A stretch of 64,000 nt of DNA from Burkholderiales bacterium (GCA_020697255.1 JAJFBE010000002.1:1-64000), one strand, 5' to 3'. Shown: positions 9,535 through 18,780, counted from the stretch's first letter. Numbers and translations: made by a program. The notes: generated by a model not told the origin, from the sequence alone.

Positions 9535-10172
9535 AAGCTAATCCCCTTATTTATGATATTGATTTGTTCATATATATTTTCAAAGTTAACATCATCAACC
9601 GTTGAAATCTGCATAACATGTGCACCTGCGTGCTTTGCAGCCATAATCCCGTTGCGGTTGTCCTCTAAAATTAAGCACTCCTCAGGTTTTATACCTAATT
9701 TTTTAATAGCACAATTGTATATTTCAGGATCTGGTTTAGCAAACTTCACATCTTCATTAGAAAGATAAAAATCAACATATTGAATCAAGCCTGACTTTTT
9801 TAGCATCATTTCTACAGTATCTTTAACTGCGTTAGAACATACAGCTAGCTTTATACAATTTGTCTTTAACCTCGATAATGCGTATTTATGATTAAACCTC
9901 GGATGACATTTTGAATATATCATTTCCATTGTGTAGTGTTGCTTCAATTCATTAATAAATTCATGTAACCCTGTTGGGAATCCACTTTCTATACTTAGCA
10001 TTTCTAATTTTCTGCGTGTGGGCAATCCGTCATATGTTATTAAATGATCATATCTGCTAATTTGTGTACCAAATAATAGTAATGCTCTATTTAATGCTTC
10101 AAAATGCCAGTCTTTAGCATCAATCAATACGCCATCAAGATCAAATATCACAGCTTTAATCTTTTGTAACAT
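9531..10172 (-). CDS. HAD-superfamily phosphatase (HAD-IA)
   Basis: The FDLDGVL motif holds the nucleophile and acid/base aspartates, VCSNAVK is motif II, and KPDPEIY with LEDNRNGI are motifs III and IV. Length is normal for phosphoglycolate or beta-phosphoglucomutase-like HADs. I chose the ATG at 10172 rather than the upstream one at 10196: GGGAGAG lies at the right distance before it, and it shortens the overlap with the preceding gene to 17 bases. The partner genes suggest dephosphorylation of a sugar or alditol phosphate intermediate in repeat-unit precursor synthesis; the substrate is not evident. Confidence 0.85.
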   Translation of the reverse strand: MLQKIKAVIFDLDGVLIDAKDWHFEALNRALLLFGTQISRYDHLITYDGLPTRRKLEMLSIESGFPTGLHEFINELKQHYTMEMIYSKCHPRFNHKYALSRLKTNCIKLAVCSNAVKDTVEMMLKKSGLIQYVDFYLSNEDVKFAKPDPEIYNCAIKKLGIKPEECLILEDNRNGIMAAKHAGAHVMQISTVDDVNFENIYEQINIINKGISL

Positions 10173-10791
10173 ACAACTCTCCCATTGCCTCATCAATTAA
10201 ATCTGTACATAAATACAAATTTGCACTTTTTTCAACTAATTTTAATTCATTCCATAATGTCTTATGCTGTCTTTTGTGCAACTCCGGAGAAACCACAATA
10301 ACAGTCTTACTATCTTCAAGAAGTTGGGAAATCAGATCAATATCGTACCATTCAGAAACAAAAGCATCCAACCAAATGTATGGGCTACTCTCTGCTAATC
10401 CCAACTCAGTTTCATATTCACTTAACCTGGCAGCATAAGGCATGTTTAATTTCATATATCCTAAGGTATCAGGAATTGACATATCAAACACGAAATAATT
10501 TGTTACCGCATATTTTGCCAATTTCGCCATCAAAATCTTTTGTAATCCATCAGACTTAATATTAAGGGCTAATAACGGTTTTTCTCTAGATTCACTATAT
10601 AAATTCAAGAAGCTGTCAAACGAAATTTTAGTAGGCATTTTTGGTAGGTCGTGGGATATAACTAACTCTCCATTTAAATCCCTGACATCTGTTTCTATAC
10701 CATACCCATGGGTAAGAGCCAGTCTAAATGCATCTATTGAGTTTTGGTCTTTTATTTCCCTCCACCAACCACGGTGGCAGAGTAACTTCAT
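10156..10791 (-). CDS. Glycerophosphodiesterase-like TIM-barrel protein
   Basis: The product begins MKLLCHRGWW and shows the GDPD-family order HRG near the N-terminus, N-S-I-D-A-F, then ETDVR and VISHD. These correspond to the catalytic His/Arg, the metal-binding Glu/Asp and the second His. It is short for the family (about 211 aa). The ATG at 10791 is preceded by GGAGG with 8-base spacing, better than the GTG at 10806. It starts the left operon and overlaps the HAD gene. In polysaccharide loci such proteins may cleave or recycle phosphodiester-linked glycerol-like groups; that role is inferred. Confidence 0.75.
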   Translation of the reverse strand: MKLLCHRGWWREIKDQNSIDAFRLALTHGYGIETDVRDLNGELVISHDLPKMPTKISFDSFLNLYSESREKPLLALNIKSDGLQKILMAKLAKYAVTNYFVFDMSIPDTLGYMKLNMPYAARLSEYETELGLAESSPYIWLDAFVSEWYDIDLISQLLEDSKTVIVVSPELHKRQHKTLWNELKLVEKSANLYLCTDLIDEAMGELYVTKD

Positions 10792-10806
10792 TATCGATGC
10801 CTCCAC

Positions 10807-10986
10807 AGAATATGATAATTCAGCTATACGTGCTTTTGATATAAAGTGATTATAATATACTCTAATGACTAAATGTTATTTTTTAACTATATTTTTTAAT
10901 AGCTGTATTACCTACATTTAATATGTTTTTATTAGTACTTGTTGGCATTATGGTATACTTATTGGTGTATTATTTAAAGCTCTATT
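10807..10986. promoter_or_regulatory. Divergent promoter region between the two polysaccharide blocks
   Basis: This 180-base AT-rich gap separates the leftward GDPD-like operon from the rightward cupin operon. On the minus strand TATAAT lies at 10854-10849, about 60 bases before the leftward start codon. On the plus strand TATACT at 10954-10959 is a possible -10, with no good -35. No terminator or repeat is visible. Confidence 0.4.
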
Positions 10987-11322
10987 ATGAAATTAAGTAA
11001 CTTACAAGATATGACTAATGGGTGGTTTATTGGGCCATTCACACCAACAATTTTGAATACCAGTTTGTTTGAATGTGCGGTAAAACACTATAGCAGCGGT
11101 GACCGCGAAAGTTCACATATTCACAAAATAGCCACTGAATACACGGTTATTGTGTCTGGATTAGTTAAAATGAACGGTAAAACCTATGGTGCAAATTCGA
11201 TTATACAAATTTCACCGGGAGAAGAAACCGACTTTGAAGCACTTGCTGATACAATAACAGTAGTGGTTAAAATCCCAGCCTCTGCAAACGACAAATATAT
11301 GGTGAAATCAAAAAATGATTAA
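10987..11322 (+). CDS. Small cupin-domain protein
   Basis: A 111-aa single cupin: SGDRESSHIHKIATEYTVIVSG matches the first cupin motif with two His and a Glu as metal ligands, and SPGEETDFEAL is close to the second. It has no signal peptide. The stop overlaps the next gene, a nucleotidyltransferase, by 8 bases, so the pair is translationally coupled. A role as isomerase, epimerase or sensor for a sugar intermediate is possible, but nothing in the sequence fixes the substrate. Confidence 0.75.
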   Translation: MKLSNLQDMTNGWFIGPFTPTILNTSLFECAVKHYSSGDRESSHIHKIATEYTVIVSGLVKMNGKTYGANSIIQISPGEETDFEALADTITVVVKIPASANDKYMVKSKND

Positions 11323-12061
11323 CATCGTAGTTCCCATGGCAGGAAAAGGAAGTAGGTTTATCAATAATGGATATAATTTACCAAAACCCATGTTAATTGT
11401 ACAAGGGCATCCCATGATTGAAGTGGTTATAGAAAATCTACGACCATCTTGCCCACACCGGTTTATTTTTATATGTCAAAAAGATCATTTGGATAATTTC
11501 AACTTAAGACCAATTTTAAAGAAACATGCAGGAGATAATACAGAAATAATCACTATTGACTATATGACTGAGGGGGCTGCATGTACAGTACTACTGGCAG
11601 AAAAATTTATTAAGAATAATGATCCTCTGATGATAGCCAACTGTGACCAATTCACTTCCATATCTATCAATAATTATTTAAATAATTTTGATAATAGCAC
11701 TTTCGATGGATTTATTATGACGATGACAGCTAATGATCCCAAATGGTCATTTGTTCGTTTAAATAATGTTGGTGAAGTAATTGAAGTAGTTGAAAAACAA
11801 GTTGTTTCAACCGAAGCAACTGTCGGGATTTATAACTATAAGCATGGCTACTATTTTGTGCAGGCGGCCAAAGACATGATAGCTTCTAATGACCGGGTAA
11901 ATAATGAATTTTATGTAGCACCTGCCTATAACTATATGCTCAAAAAAAATTATCGCATTGGATTTATGAATGTGGGCAATGAACGCTCTGGGGTTTACGG
12001 ACTAGGCATTCCAGATGATTTGACCTATTTTAACACGCTGGATAAGTTGCCGCGTAAATGA
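11315..12061 (+). CDS. Sugar-phosphate nucleotidyltransferase-like protein, copy 2
   Basis: A 248-aa NTP-transferase with an intact INIVVPMAGKGSRF signature at residues 2-15 (GxGxR-type loop), LPKPMLIVQGHPMIE, and NCDQF carrying the presumed metal-binding Asp. It resembles GDP-mannose or glucose-1-phosphate nucleotidyltransferases but is short and lacks a C-terminal beta-helix. It is the better-preserved paralogue of the protein encoded at 8803-9534. It sits between a cupin gene (8-base overlap) and a GT2 glycosyltransferase gene (4-base overlap), so it probably activates the sugar that enzyme adds. Confidence 0.82.
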   Translation: MINIVVPMAGKGSRFINNGYNLPKPMLIVQGHPMIEVVIENLRPSCPHRFIFICQKDHLDNFNLRPILKKHAGDNTEIITIDYMTEGAACTVLLAEKFIKNNDPLMIANCDQFTSISINNYLNNFDNSTFDGFIMTMTANDPKWSFVRLNNVGEVIEVVEKQVVSTEATVGIYNYKHGYYFVQAAKDMIASNDRVNNEFYVAPAYNYMLKKNYRIGFMNVGNERSGVYGLGIPDDLTYFNTLDKLPRK

Positions 12062-12855
12062 ATCTCACAACCGTAATCACCACCTATAATCGCCAGGATG
12101 TAGTGATAAGAGCCATTAATTCAGCCTTAAATACCATCCCTAATGGAGAAGTAGTAGTTGTTGATGATGCTTCAACTGATGATACAGTAGCCATACTTAA
12201 TAAAAACTTTGTCCTGCAAATTGCAACAAAAAAGCTAGTAGTGATAAAAAATAAAATAAATCTTGGAGTTACTGGGGCAAAAAATGCAGGGTATAAGGTA
12301 GCTAAATCCAATTGGGTTATTTTTTTAGACTCTGATGACTATTATACAAGCAAGGGTGGTAATTTAATCTTAAGTGAGCTTACAGCTTACCCAAAAACAC
12401 CTATAGTTTTTTTCCGGTGCGTTGATGAGCAGGGAAAACCTATTGGACAGCAGTTTTATAAAAACCTTAACCTTGATTTAACCACATATATTAGACATAC
12501 CTCCTTTGGAGAAGCACTAACTGCAATAAATAAAGATTTGGTAAAATATCAGCCGTATATTACTCAACTCAAAGGGTATGAAGGTTTAGGCTGCTGTAGA
12601 ATTATTAAAAATTTTGGTCCTGCAGTACTTTCCCAGATTACAGCTCGTGTGTATACCAAAAATGGCCGGGATAGACTATCCACATTATCTGGTTTTTTGC
12701 AAAGAATGCCACTATTGGCAAAAGGTCATCTAATATTGGTAAAAGAATTTGGTATATACATGAAATTAAATACTATGATTACATATATTTTAAAAGCTTA
12801 TACTTATTATACTATTGGAAGTTGCTATAAACTCTATAAAAAAGCATCTCGATGA
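12058..12855 (+). CDS. Family 2 glycosyltransferase
   Basis: A 265-aa GT-A protein. Residues 3-10 read TTVITTYN, followed by VVVDDASTDDT for nucleotide binding, NLGVTGAKNAGYKVAK, and FLDSDDYY, which contains the DxD metal motif. The C-terminal 50 residues are hydrophobic and may associate with the inner membrane. It overlaps both neighbours by 4 bases in a tight rightward operon. It likely adds one sugar to the lipid-linked repeat unit; donor and acceptor cannot be told from sequence. Confidence 0.9.
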   Translation: MNLTTVITTYNRQDVVIRAINSALNTIPNGEVVVVDDASTDDTVAILNKNFVLQIATKKLVVIKNKINLGVTGAKNAGYKVAKSNWVIFLDSDDYYTSKGGNLILSELTAYPKTPIVFFRCVDEQGKPIGQQFYKNLNLDLTTYIRHTSFGEALTAINKDLVKYQPYITQLKGYEGLGCCRIIKNFGPAVLSQITARVYTKNGRDRLSTLSGFLQRMPLLAKGHLILVKEFGIYMKLNTMITYILKAYTYYTIGSCYKLYKKASR

Positions 12856-14045
12856 TTACTCTATATAACCCTCATGTTGATGATTTATTTGCTAAGCCTC
12901 CACATTTTAGCTTATTAAAACGTAAAGCGTTAAAAAAATATGGTTTCTTTATAACAGAGGAAATAGCCAGAAGAGGTAAAGTCAATGTTGTTATTGACGG
13001 AACAATTTCAGCTTTCATCCCGACAAAATTTTTTATTTACTTACCTAAAGTACTTCGTCATTTAATTGCTGCAGCCGAGTTTATATTATGGCGTAAAATC
13101 AATGGATTTGATCATAGAGTTTCACGAGTTGCTCTACCCAAAGCTCCTACAGATCAAATACTATTTGCTTTCTCTTATAAAGCCGCAGCTGAGGGATTTT
13201 CATTAAGACGAGAGTTATTTCTAAAATATAGAGCCACTATATTTCATATGAGTCATTATTTTATCTCAACTAGTGTGAAAGCTACCAACCTGGCACAATT
13301 AAAAAATGTTTGCTTAGCCGGAGATAGTGATATTTCTGAAAATAATTATTTTAAACATTTCTTTTCGTGGTATAACAAGAAATTCCTCGTAATGCCATTT
13401 GCTATTGAACCACGATTTACATATTTACAGGACTTTGCTAAGCGAGATACCAGATGTGTGGCAACGGGAAGTTTTCATGACTTAAAGCAGGAAATACCAG
13501 TGAAAAAATACGAAGATTATAGGAAAAAAACTGGCAGTGATACCTATCACCCGATTCGAAAAGAAATCTATAAAAATAGAATTGCACTAACTGATATAAT
13601 TGAAAGTAAAATTAGCCCGTACCGCTCCCTAGAAAAAACCTCAAAATTGAAACAAATATTGAGGCATTTTTCTATCTCACAAAAACAATATTTTTCAATT
13701 GATCTAGTTGATTTATATAATAATTTTCAATTTGCTATTGTGGGCGAAGAAGAATTCGCTGGGTTTCCGGCCCTGGGGGCCTTTGAAGCAATGGCTTGTG
13801 GTTGCATCTTAATTGGAAACCCAAGCACATACAGCGGTCTTGGGTTATTGGCAAATATACACTTTCTCACATATAATGGTCAGTTGGAAGATCTGATTAA
13901 TAAGCTTAAACATTATAGACACACTGACTTAAATATCTTATTACAAATTAGCAAAAATGGTGCTAAATTTGCTGCTAATTATTTTAGCCAGGCCTCTATT
14001 TATAACAAATGGAATCTTGAACTACAAGAAATTATTAAGTATTAA
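12852..14045 (+). CDS. GT-B-fold glycosyltransferase
   Basis: A 397-aa protein whose C-terminal third contains EEEFAGFPALGAFEAMACGC, the E-x7-E-like region of GT4-type retaining glycosyltransferases that binds the nucleotide sugar, followed by ILIGNPSTYSGLG. The N-terminal half is divergent and not recognisable. It overlaps the GT2 gene by 4 bases and ends 5 bases before the convergent methyltransferase gene. It is the last gene of the rightward block and probably works on the same lipid-linked intermediate as its neighbour. Confidence 0.75.
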   Translation: MITLYNPHVDDLFAKPPHFSLLKRKALKKYGFFITEEIARRGKVNVVIDGTISAFIPTKFFIYLPKVLRHLIAAAEFILWRKINGFDHRVSRVALPKAPTDQILFAFSYKAAAEGFSLRRELFLKYRATIFHMSHYFISTSVKATNLAQLKNVCLAGDSDISENNYFKHFFSWYNKKFLVMPFAIEPRFTYLQDFAKRDTRCVATGSFHDLKQEIPVKKYEDYRKKTGSDTYHPIRKEIYKNRIALTDIIESKISPYRSLEKTSKLKQILRHFSISQKQYFSIDLVDLYNNFQFAIVGEEEFAGFPALGAFEAMACGCILIGNPSTYSGLGLLANIHFLTYNGQLEDLINKLKHYRHTDLNILLQISKNGAKFAANYFSQASIYNKWNLELQEIIKY

Positions 14046-14050
14046 CCTGA

Positions 14051-14956
14051 TTACTTGGCTCTCCTGCCAACTGCATGCCAGTAAGGCTGATTATCCGAGA
14101 CAGCTATTTCTTCTAACCCGGCATTTTTCATCATCTCTAAAAGTTGTTTTTTTGTAAATCGTTGCTCTAAAGATGTACCAAACCTATCTAATGCATCATT
14201 TCTAATCACATATAATGGTTTATCCACATAATAACTTAATGGTATTTTTTTCCAAAATAATTTATGCTTAAATAAAATTTTTAGACTTTTTGCTAGAGTA
14301 ATAAGCGGTAAATATACTATAATGGCAATTAACTCACAAATTACCTTTTTAATTAGTGGCGGCATTTTCGAAATCATCACTCGCATAAAATTTACAATAC
14401 AAAAAATGCTTTTAAAAATAAGTCCTTTATTATCTAAGGCATAATAAATATAGACATATACGTATCCATTAACCCTAGCTTTTTGAGTAATACTTTTTAA
14501 AGCAGCTTGTGTATCAGGTATATGATGGAGCACACCTACACTCATTACTAAATCAAAAGAATCATCATTAAAAGGGAGATTGTTTGCATCACATTGAGTA
14601 ATCCTGATATTTTGTTTATTTCTGGTTAATCTTACCGCCGCCAAAACAGCTTCACTGGGATCTGTAGCATCTATATGCTTTACTTTATCACACCAGTACA
14701 TAGACCATCTTCCGGTTCCACAGCCAATGTCTAATACTATAGATATCTCACTTAACATTTGCTCAGTTATGATATCAAAATATTCATCCCCCATTTTTTT
14801 AATATCATTATCACTAAAGTCATTAAACTTGCTCCACTCTTCGCTAAATGACTTAACAATTTTTGCATCTATATTATCTGTATTACCAGTAAAACAGCTT
14901 ATGTCCTTAAATGCAGTTTTAATAATTGAGTCTGGTACCTTATTATAACTAATCAA
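14051..14956 (-). CDS. SAM-dependent class I methyltransferase
   Basis: A 301-aa protein with motif I VLDIGCGTGRWSMYW near residue 75, DATDPSE as the acidic ribose-binding loop, DANNLPFNDDSFDLVMS, and VGVLHHIPD. This is the Methyltransf_11 pattern. Around residues 190-230 a stretch of hydrophobic residues interrupted by Lys/Pro may be a membrane anchor. It overlaps the flippase-fusion gene by 4 bases and is the last gene of the right-hand operon. A role in O- or N-methylation of a repeat-unit sugar or chain end is inferred. Confidence 0.87.
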   Translation of the reverse strand: MISYNKVPDSIIKTAFKDISCFTGNTDNIDAKIVKSFSEEWSKFNDFSDNDIKKMGDEYFDIITEQMLSEISIVLDIGCGTGRWSMYWCDKVKHIDATDPSEAVLAAVRLTRNKQNIRITQCDANNLPFNDDSFDLVMSVGVLHHIPDTQAALKSITQKARVNGYVYVYIYYALDNKGLIFKSIFCIVNFMRVMISKMPPLIKKVICELIAIIVYLPLITLAKSLKILFKHKLFWKKIPLSYYVDKPLYVIRNDALDRFGTSLEQRFTKKQLLEMMKNAGLEEIAVSDNQPYWHAVGRRAK

Positions 14957-17070
14957 CGTAATCCAACCAATTTATAAAATTTCTGAATATATTTTAAAAT
15001 AGTAATTCGCTTATTCTCAGGAATTATACTAAAAACCCATGACTTAAACAGCCGGTATGTATACCATATGCTATCTACCCTGCTCATTAGCCGACGCTTT
15101 GAATAATCAAGCTTATACCCCATATTTTCAAGTTTTCTAGCGGTTGAACGTATCCATATACCTCTTTCTACTCCGTGCAAATATTTTATAAAACTTCTCT
15201 TTGTACAGTAAAATTTATCTAATTGTCGTGAACGCTCTGTTCCTAATAATTCGAACTCCCAGGCACTTTCCCCATCTTTAAGAATCATATTAAGAGTTTT
15301 AGTAGACCATAATGTAGCAAATAAAGATACCCTGTATGCTGCTGATTTATCCAATACCCCTATTCCTTCGGATAACCAGATTTTAGGTTTTGGCTTCGGT
15401 CTAAGGCGAATAAAACATGTATTATGGTCAATAACCCATTTATAAATTCTTTCAACTTCTGCCGTTTCAATTTTTGCTATAGGAAAAACATCATCCAGCA
15501 AAAACAATAAGTGACTATGTGGGAAATCCTGCAACGCCTTTATGATGGTGGTTGACCATGATAAATCTTCTCCGGCTAATAAAGTTGTTACTCTTTCATG
15601 TTCAAACTTTTTCTTATTGGCAATTAAATAGACCGGATATGGGCAATCTGGCCAGTATTTAAAAAGCAAACTAAATAATGTTTCCCATAAGTCTGAATAT
15701 TTATCACAAGAAGCAACAACAATTGCCAGATTTTTTCGTTCTTCAGCCAACTTTTTCAAATATATTTCCTCTGCAATTGCAAGATCTAAAGCTCTCTTTT
15801 TAGACAATATATGATACGAATATATAAGCCCTATTGCTAAAACTATACATAAACCTAAGTATGCATACATAAAGGCAGATACTCCAAATGGTTTAACCAG
15901 GAAAAATAACAATATAAAATAAAAGCCGATTGCTATTGTGTGTGCATAGAATGAATAGCGGGTGCCTCCCATTGCTGATAAAGCATTTCCATATACCCCC
16001 CCTATAAGATAGATTAAACTTGCACAAGACATGAGCGAAGTTAATTTTGCGGTATTCATGGCAAATGTGCTTGCAACCAACCAGCTGATGATATTGAACG
16101 AAAAAAACATCAACGGTATATAATATATTATTGCTAATATCAATATGCCTAGCATACCGATACGAATATGGATATGACTTGGCCTGCCCTGCGCATGATT
16201 TCTTAAAATAAGTGTATATACTGCTGTATTTATTGCGCCCATTAAAAGGTAGGCTTTTGAATTTATATCAAAAGCAAATGAATAATATGCTACTGCCTCA
16301 CTGGAAATTAAAGTTTTAATCAACAATTTATCTCCAATTAATATTAGTAATGAAACTAGTGCTACTCCAAAAGAGTATGAACCAACAAGTATAAGGCGGA
16401 CATAATTCCTCGCCAATTTGAGTGATATTAATTTGAGTATGTAACCAGTACGCTTCCTTAGAACCAAAACATCACTTACTGCTCTGGCAGCTGCTCCAAC
16501 TAGCAAGATTAAACCGATAAATTTATAATTGGCCATCGTTAAAACAGATATTGCTAAAGCTGAAGCTTTGCAAATTTCAAAACTAAACCGGGAAATATTG
16601 ATATATGTTAAGTCATTATATGCCTGAAAAACTGCGGCTGATACACCACTTACTGCCAGAAAAGGTAATAATACAGCTAAGCCGCCATAAAATATACGCT
16701 CTGATAAGGTAATATCCAGAATAGCTAATATTAATAGAATCAAAACTGTAGTGGCTATAGCTAAGTAAATATATACAGATATCATGCCCGATACCAATTG
16801 TTGATTTTTATTGCCGGAGCGTGCCAGACCACGCCCAAGGCTAAGCGTTAGCACATAACCTATTGCCAGATCAAATAAAGCGCTGCAACTTAGCAATGAA
16901 AAACCAATTGCAACTATTCCATAAGATGCATCAGAATTATGCCGTATAAAAAAAGGAACTGAAATAGCATAAGCTATGATTGCTATTAGTCGTGTAAATA
17001 TAAATGAAACAAAATTTAAGATATGTTCTTTATGTTTAGTCATAAAAGCAGAAATTAGCTTATTTATCAT
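14953..17070 (-). CDS. Fusion of a Wzx-like flippase with a glycosyltransferase-like domain
   Basis: A 705-aa protein. Residues 1-430 form a polytopic flippase-like membrane domain (RLIAIIAYAISVPFFIRHN, GYVLTLSLGRGLA). After a short charged linker (LAIAEEIYLKKLAEERKN), residues from about 447 to the end are a full copy of the soluble domain encoded alone at 3175-3987, with ASCDKYSDLW, WPDCPYPVYLIAN, LSWSTT, LLDDVFP and IQKFYKLVGLR. No frame break is seen. The domain would lie in the cytoplasm if the flippase C-terminus is cytoplasmic, coupling sugar transfer to translocation; that is inference. It lies 12 bases downstream of the aminotransferase gene. Confidence 0.85.
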   Translation of the reverse strand: MINKLISAFMTKHKEHILNFVSFIFTRLIAIIAYAISVPFFIRHNSDASYGIVAIGFSLLSCSALFDLAIGYVLTLSLGRGLARSGNKNQQLVSGMISVYIYLAIATTVLILLILAILDITLSERIFYGGLAVLLPFLAVSGVSAAVFQAYNDLTYINISRFSFEICKASALAISVLTMANYKFIGLILLVGAAARAVSDVLVLRKRTGYILKLISLKLARNYVRLILVGSYSFGVALVSLLILIGDKLLIKTLISSEAVAYYSFAFDINSKAYLLMGAINTAVYTLILRNHAQGRPSHIHIRIGMLGILILAIIYYIPLMFFSFNIISWLVASTFAMNTAKLTSLMSCASLIYLIGGVYGNALSAMGGTRYSFYAHTIAIGFYFILLFFLVKPFGVSAFMYAYLGLCIVLAIGLIYSYHILSKKRALDLAIAEEIYLKKLAEERKNLAIVVASCDKYSDLWETLFSLLFKYWPDCPYPVYLIANKKKFEHERVTTLLAGEDLSWSTTIIKALQDFPHSHLLFLLDDVFPIAKIETAEVERIYKWVIDHNTCFIRLRPKPKPKIWLSEGIGVLDKSAAYRVSLFATLWSTKTLNMILKDGESAWEFELLGTERSRQLDKFYCTKRSFIKYLHGVERGIWIRSTARKLENMGYKLDYSKRRLMSRVDSIWYTYRLFKSWVFSIIPENKRITILKYIQKFYKLVGLR

Positions 17071-17082
17071 GCTTTACTCTGC

Positions 17083-18186
17083 CTAAATTTTAGAGCCTGT
17101 TATTAAAAAATATGACTTTATGGTATTACAAATATAATTTACCTGCTCATCTGATAACTGCACTGAAGATGGAAGCCATAACCCTTTTTGAGAAATTTCT
17201 GTAGCCACCGGGTAACTAAGTGTATTTCTAGCATATACCGGCTCTGAATGTAGTGGCGGATAAAACTCTCTACTACCTATATTATGCTCTTTAAGATAGC
17301 CATTTAGTTTATCCCGATCTTCTACAAAAATATCATAAAACCATGGGGCAGTATTCTGCAAATTTGTTGGAACTAATTCTATTTGTGGAATATCCTTAAG
17401 CAACTCTAGATATAGTTTTCCAATTAATTTTTTGCGTTTGACCCGATCCGGTAATTTTTTCATTTGCTCGATACCAATTACCGCCTGAAGATCGGTAAAT
17501 TTAAAATTCCACCCTTGAGTTAAATAATGATCTGCACCTGGTTTTTCCCGTCCAAAATCCCGTAATTTGGCAATTTTCTCAGCCAGCTCAGGATTATTAG
17601 TAATTAACGCTCCACCCTGGCCTGTTGTAATAATTTTTGGCATAGAGAATGAAAAACTGCCAATATCTCCAAAAGTTCCTAAATGTTTACCATCACACAT
17701 TGACCCAAGTGACTGGGCAGCATCTTCAATTAACCAAATTCCACGCTCCCTGCAGTAACTAGCAAATTCCTCAATATTATCCGGATAACGCCCATTAATT
17801 GTTACCAACATAACAGCTTTTGTTTTAGATGAAATAGCTTCTTGCATCTTAACAAAATCCATGCACAAATTTTGTCGGTTAATATCAACAAATTTAACCT
17901 CGCAGCCAATAAGTGCAGCTGCATTTGCCGTAGCTACCATGGTATAATCTGGCACTAAAACCTCATCCCCGACCTTTAACCCACATGCCCATAAAGCTGT
18001 TGTAAGCGTCACTGTACCATTAGCCAATATATAAGCATACTTAGCTCCTGTATAATTAGCTATCATGGCAGCAAACTCTTTGGTTTTTTCAAACTCGGTT
18101 AGCCATGCCCCCGAATTCATATAATCGACTACTGCTTTTTTTTCCTCTTCACCGATCAGTGGCTCCATTTGGTTTATGAAATTCAT
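17083..18186 (-). CDS. DegT/DnrJ/EryC1-family sugar aminotransferase (perosamine synthase-like)
   Basis: A 367-aa PLP enzyme with an N-terminal EPLIGEEEKKAVVDYMNSG, IEDAAQSLGS (cofactor-binding Asp), and FSFSMPKIITTGQGG, whose Lys occupies the Schiff-base position. The presence of Lys argues against the ColD-type 3-dehydratases, which have His there. With gmd encoded upstream, the most economical reading is conversion of GDP-4-keto-6-deoxymannose to GDP-perosamine using glutamate. Its start overlaps the acyltransferase gene by 4 bases, consistent with N-acylation of the new amine. Other 4-aminosugars remain possible. Confidence 0.87.
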   Translation of the reverse strand: MNFINQMEPLIGEEEKKAVVDYMNSGAWLTEFEKTKEFAAMIANYTGAKYAYILANGTVTLTTALWACGLKVGDEVLVPDYTMVATANAAALIGCEVKFVDINRQNLCMDFVKMQEAISSKTKAVMLVTINGRYPDNIEEFASYCRERGIWLIEDAAQSLGSMCDGKHLGTFGDIGSFSFSMPKIITTGQGGALITNNPELAEKIAKLRDFGREKPGADHYLTQGWNFKFTDLQAVIGIEQMKKLPDRVKRKKLIGKLYLELLKDIPQIELVPTNLQNTAPWFYDIFVEDRDKLNGYLKEHNIGSREFYPPLHSEPVYARNTLSYPVATEISQKGLWLPSSVQLSDEQVNYICNTIKSYFLITGSKI

Positions 18187-18743
18187 TTTTTTAAATATTC
18201 TAAAAATCTGTTTTCGCCATCTAAAATTAATTCTTTATTTCTTGCTTTTATAATTTTTGCAGGAATTCCGGCATATACCTGCCAAGCTTCAAGATCTTTG
18301 GTAACTAAGGAAAGACTACCAACTGCTGCCCCCTCACCAATTTTCACATTCGGATGGATAACCACATTTGTTCCGATAATTGCGTGTTTTGCAACGACTA
18401 CCTTTCCTTTTTTAGTATTTGGTCTAAATTCAGCTGGAATAGTTGGATTTGTAAATGGACCGTTAACATAATCATCAGACCCGCATAATACTCGCGTTCC
18501 AGCAGCTAATCCCGAATAATCACTCATTATTAACTCAGACTCTTTTCCACCAATAATTGAACACGACGGTGCAATATGCACGTAGTTACCTATTTTTACC
18601 GCAGTTGTAAAATAACAAAATTCATCAATAATTACATTATCCCCAATTTCAACTTCTTCCGGATAACGGAAATACACTGTTCTACCTATCTGAACATTCT
18701 TACCTATTTTTTTAAACTTATATTCGACATCTGTGAAAGCCAT
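18183..18743 (-). CDS. Left-handed beta-helix acyltransferase
   Basis: A 186-aa hexapeptide-repeat protein with successive IGKNVQIG, VEIGDNVIID, VKIGNYVHIA and VVIHPNVKIGEGAAVGSLSL turns and the C-terminal YAGIPAKIIKAR typical of O/N-acetyltransferases. It lacks the N-terminal UDP-sugar domain of PglD-type enzymes, although it begins near where the helix starts in PerB-like proteins. It overlaps the aminotransferase gene by 4 bases, so N-acetylation of the 4-amino sugar is the likely job. The acyl donor would be acetyl-CoA or another acyl-CoA. Confidence 0.85.
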   Translation of the reverse strand: MAFTDVEYKFKKIGKNVQIGRTVYFRYPEEVEIGDNVIIDEFCYFTTAVKIGNYVHIAPSCSIIGGKESELIMSDYSGLAAGTRVLCGSDDYVNGPFTNPTIPAEFRPNTKKGKVVVAKHAIIGTNVVIHPNVKIGEGAAVGSLSLVTKDLEAWQVYAGIPAKIIKARNKELILDGENRFLEYLKK

Positions 18744-18780
18744 TACTTCTCCTGAGAAACGTTACTTTTTTGCTAAAAGA

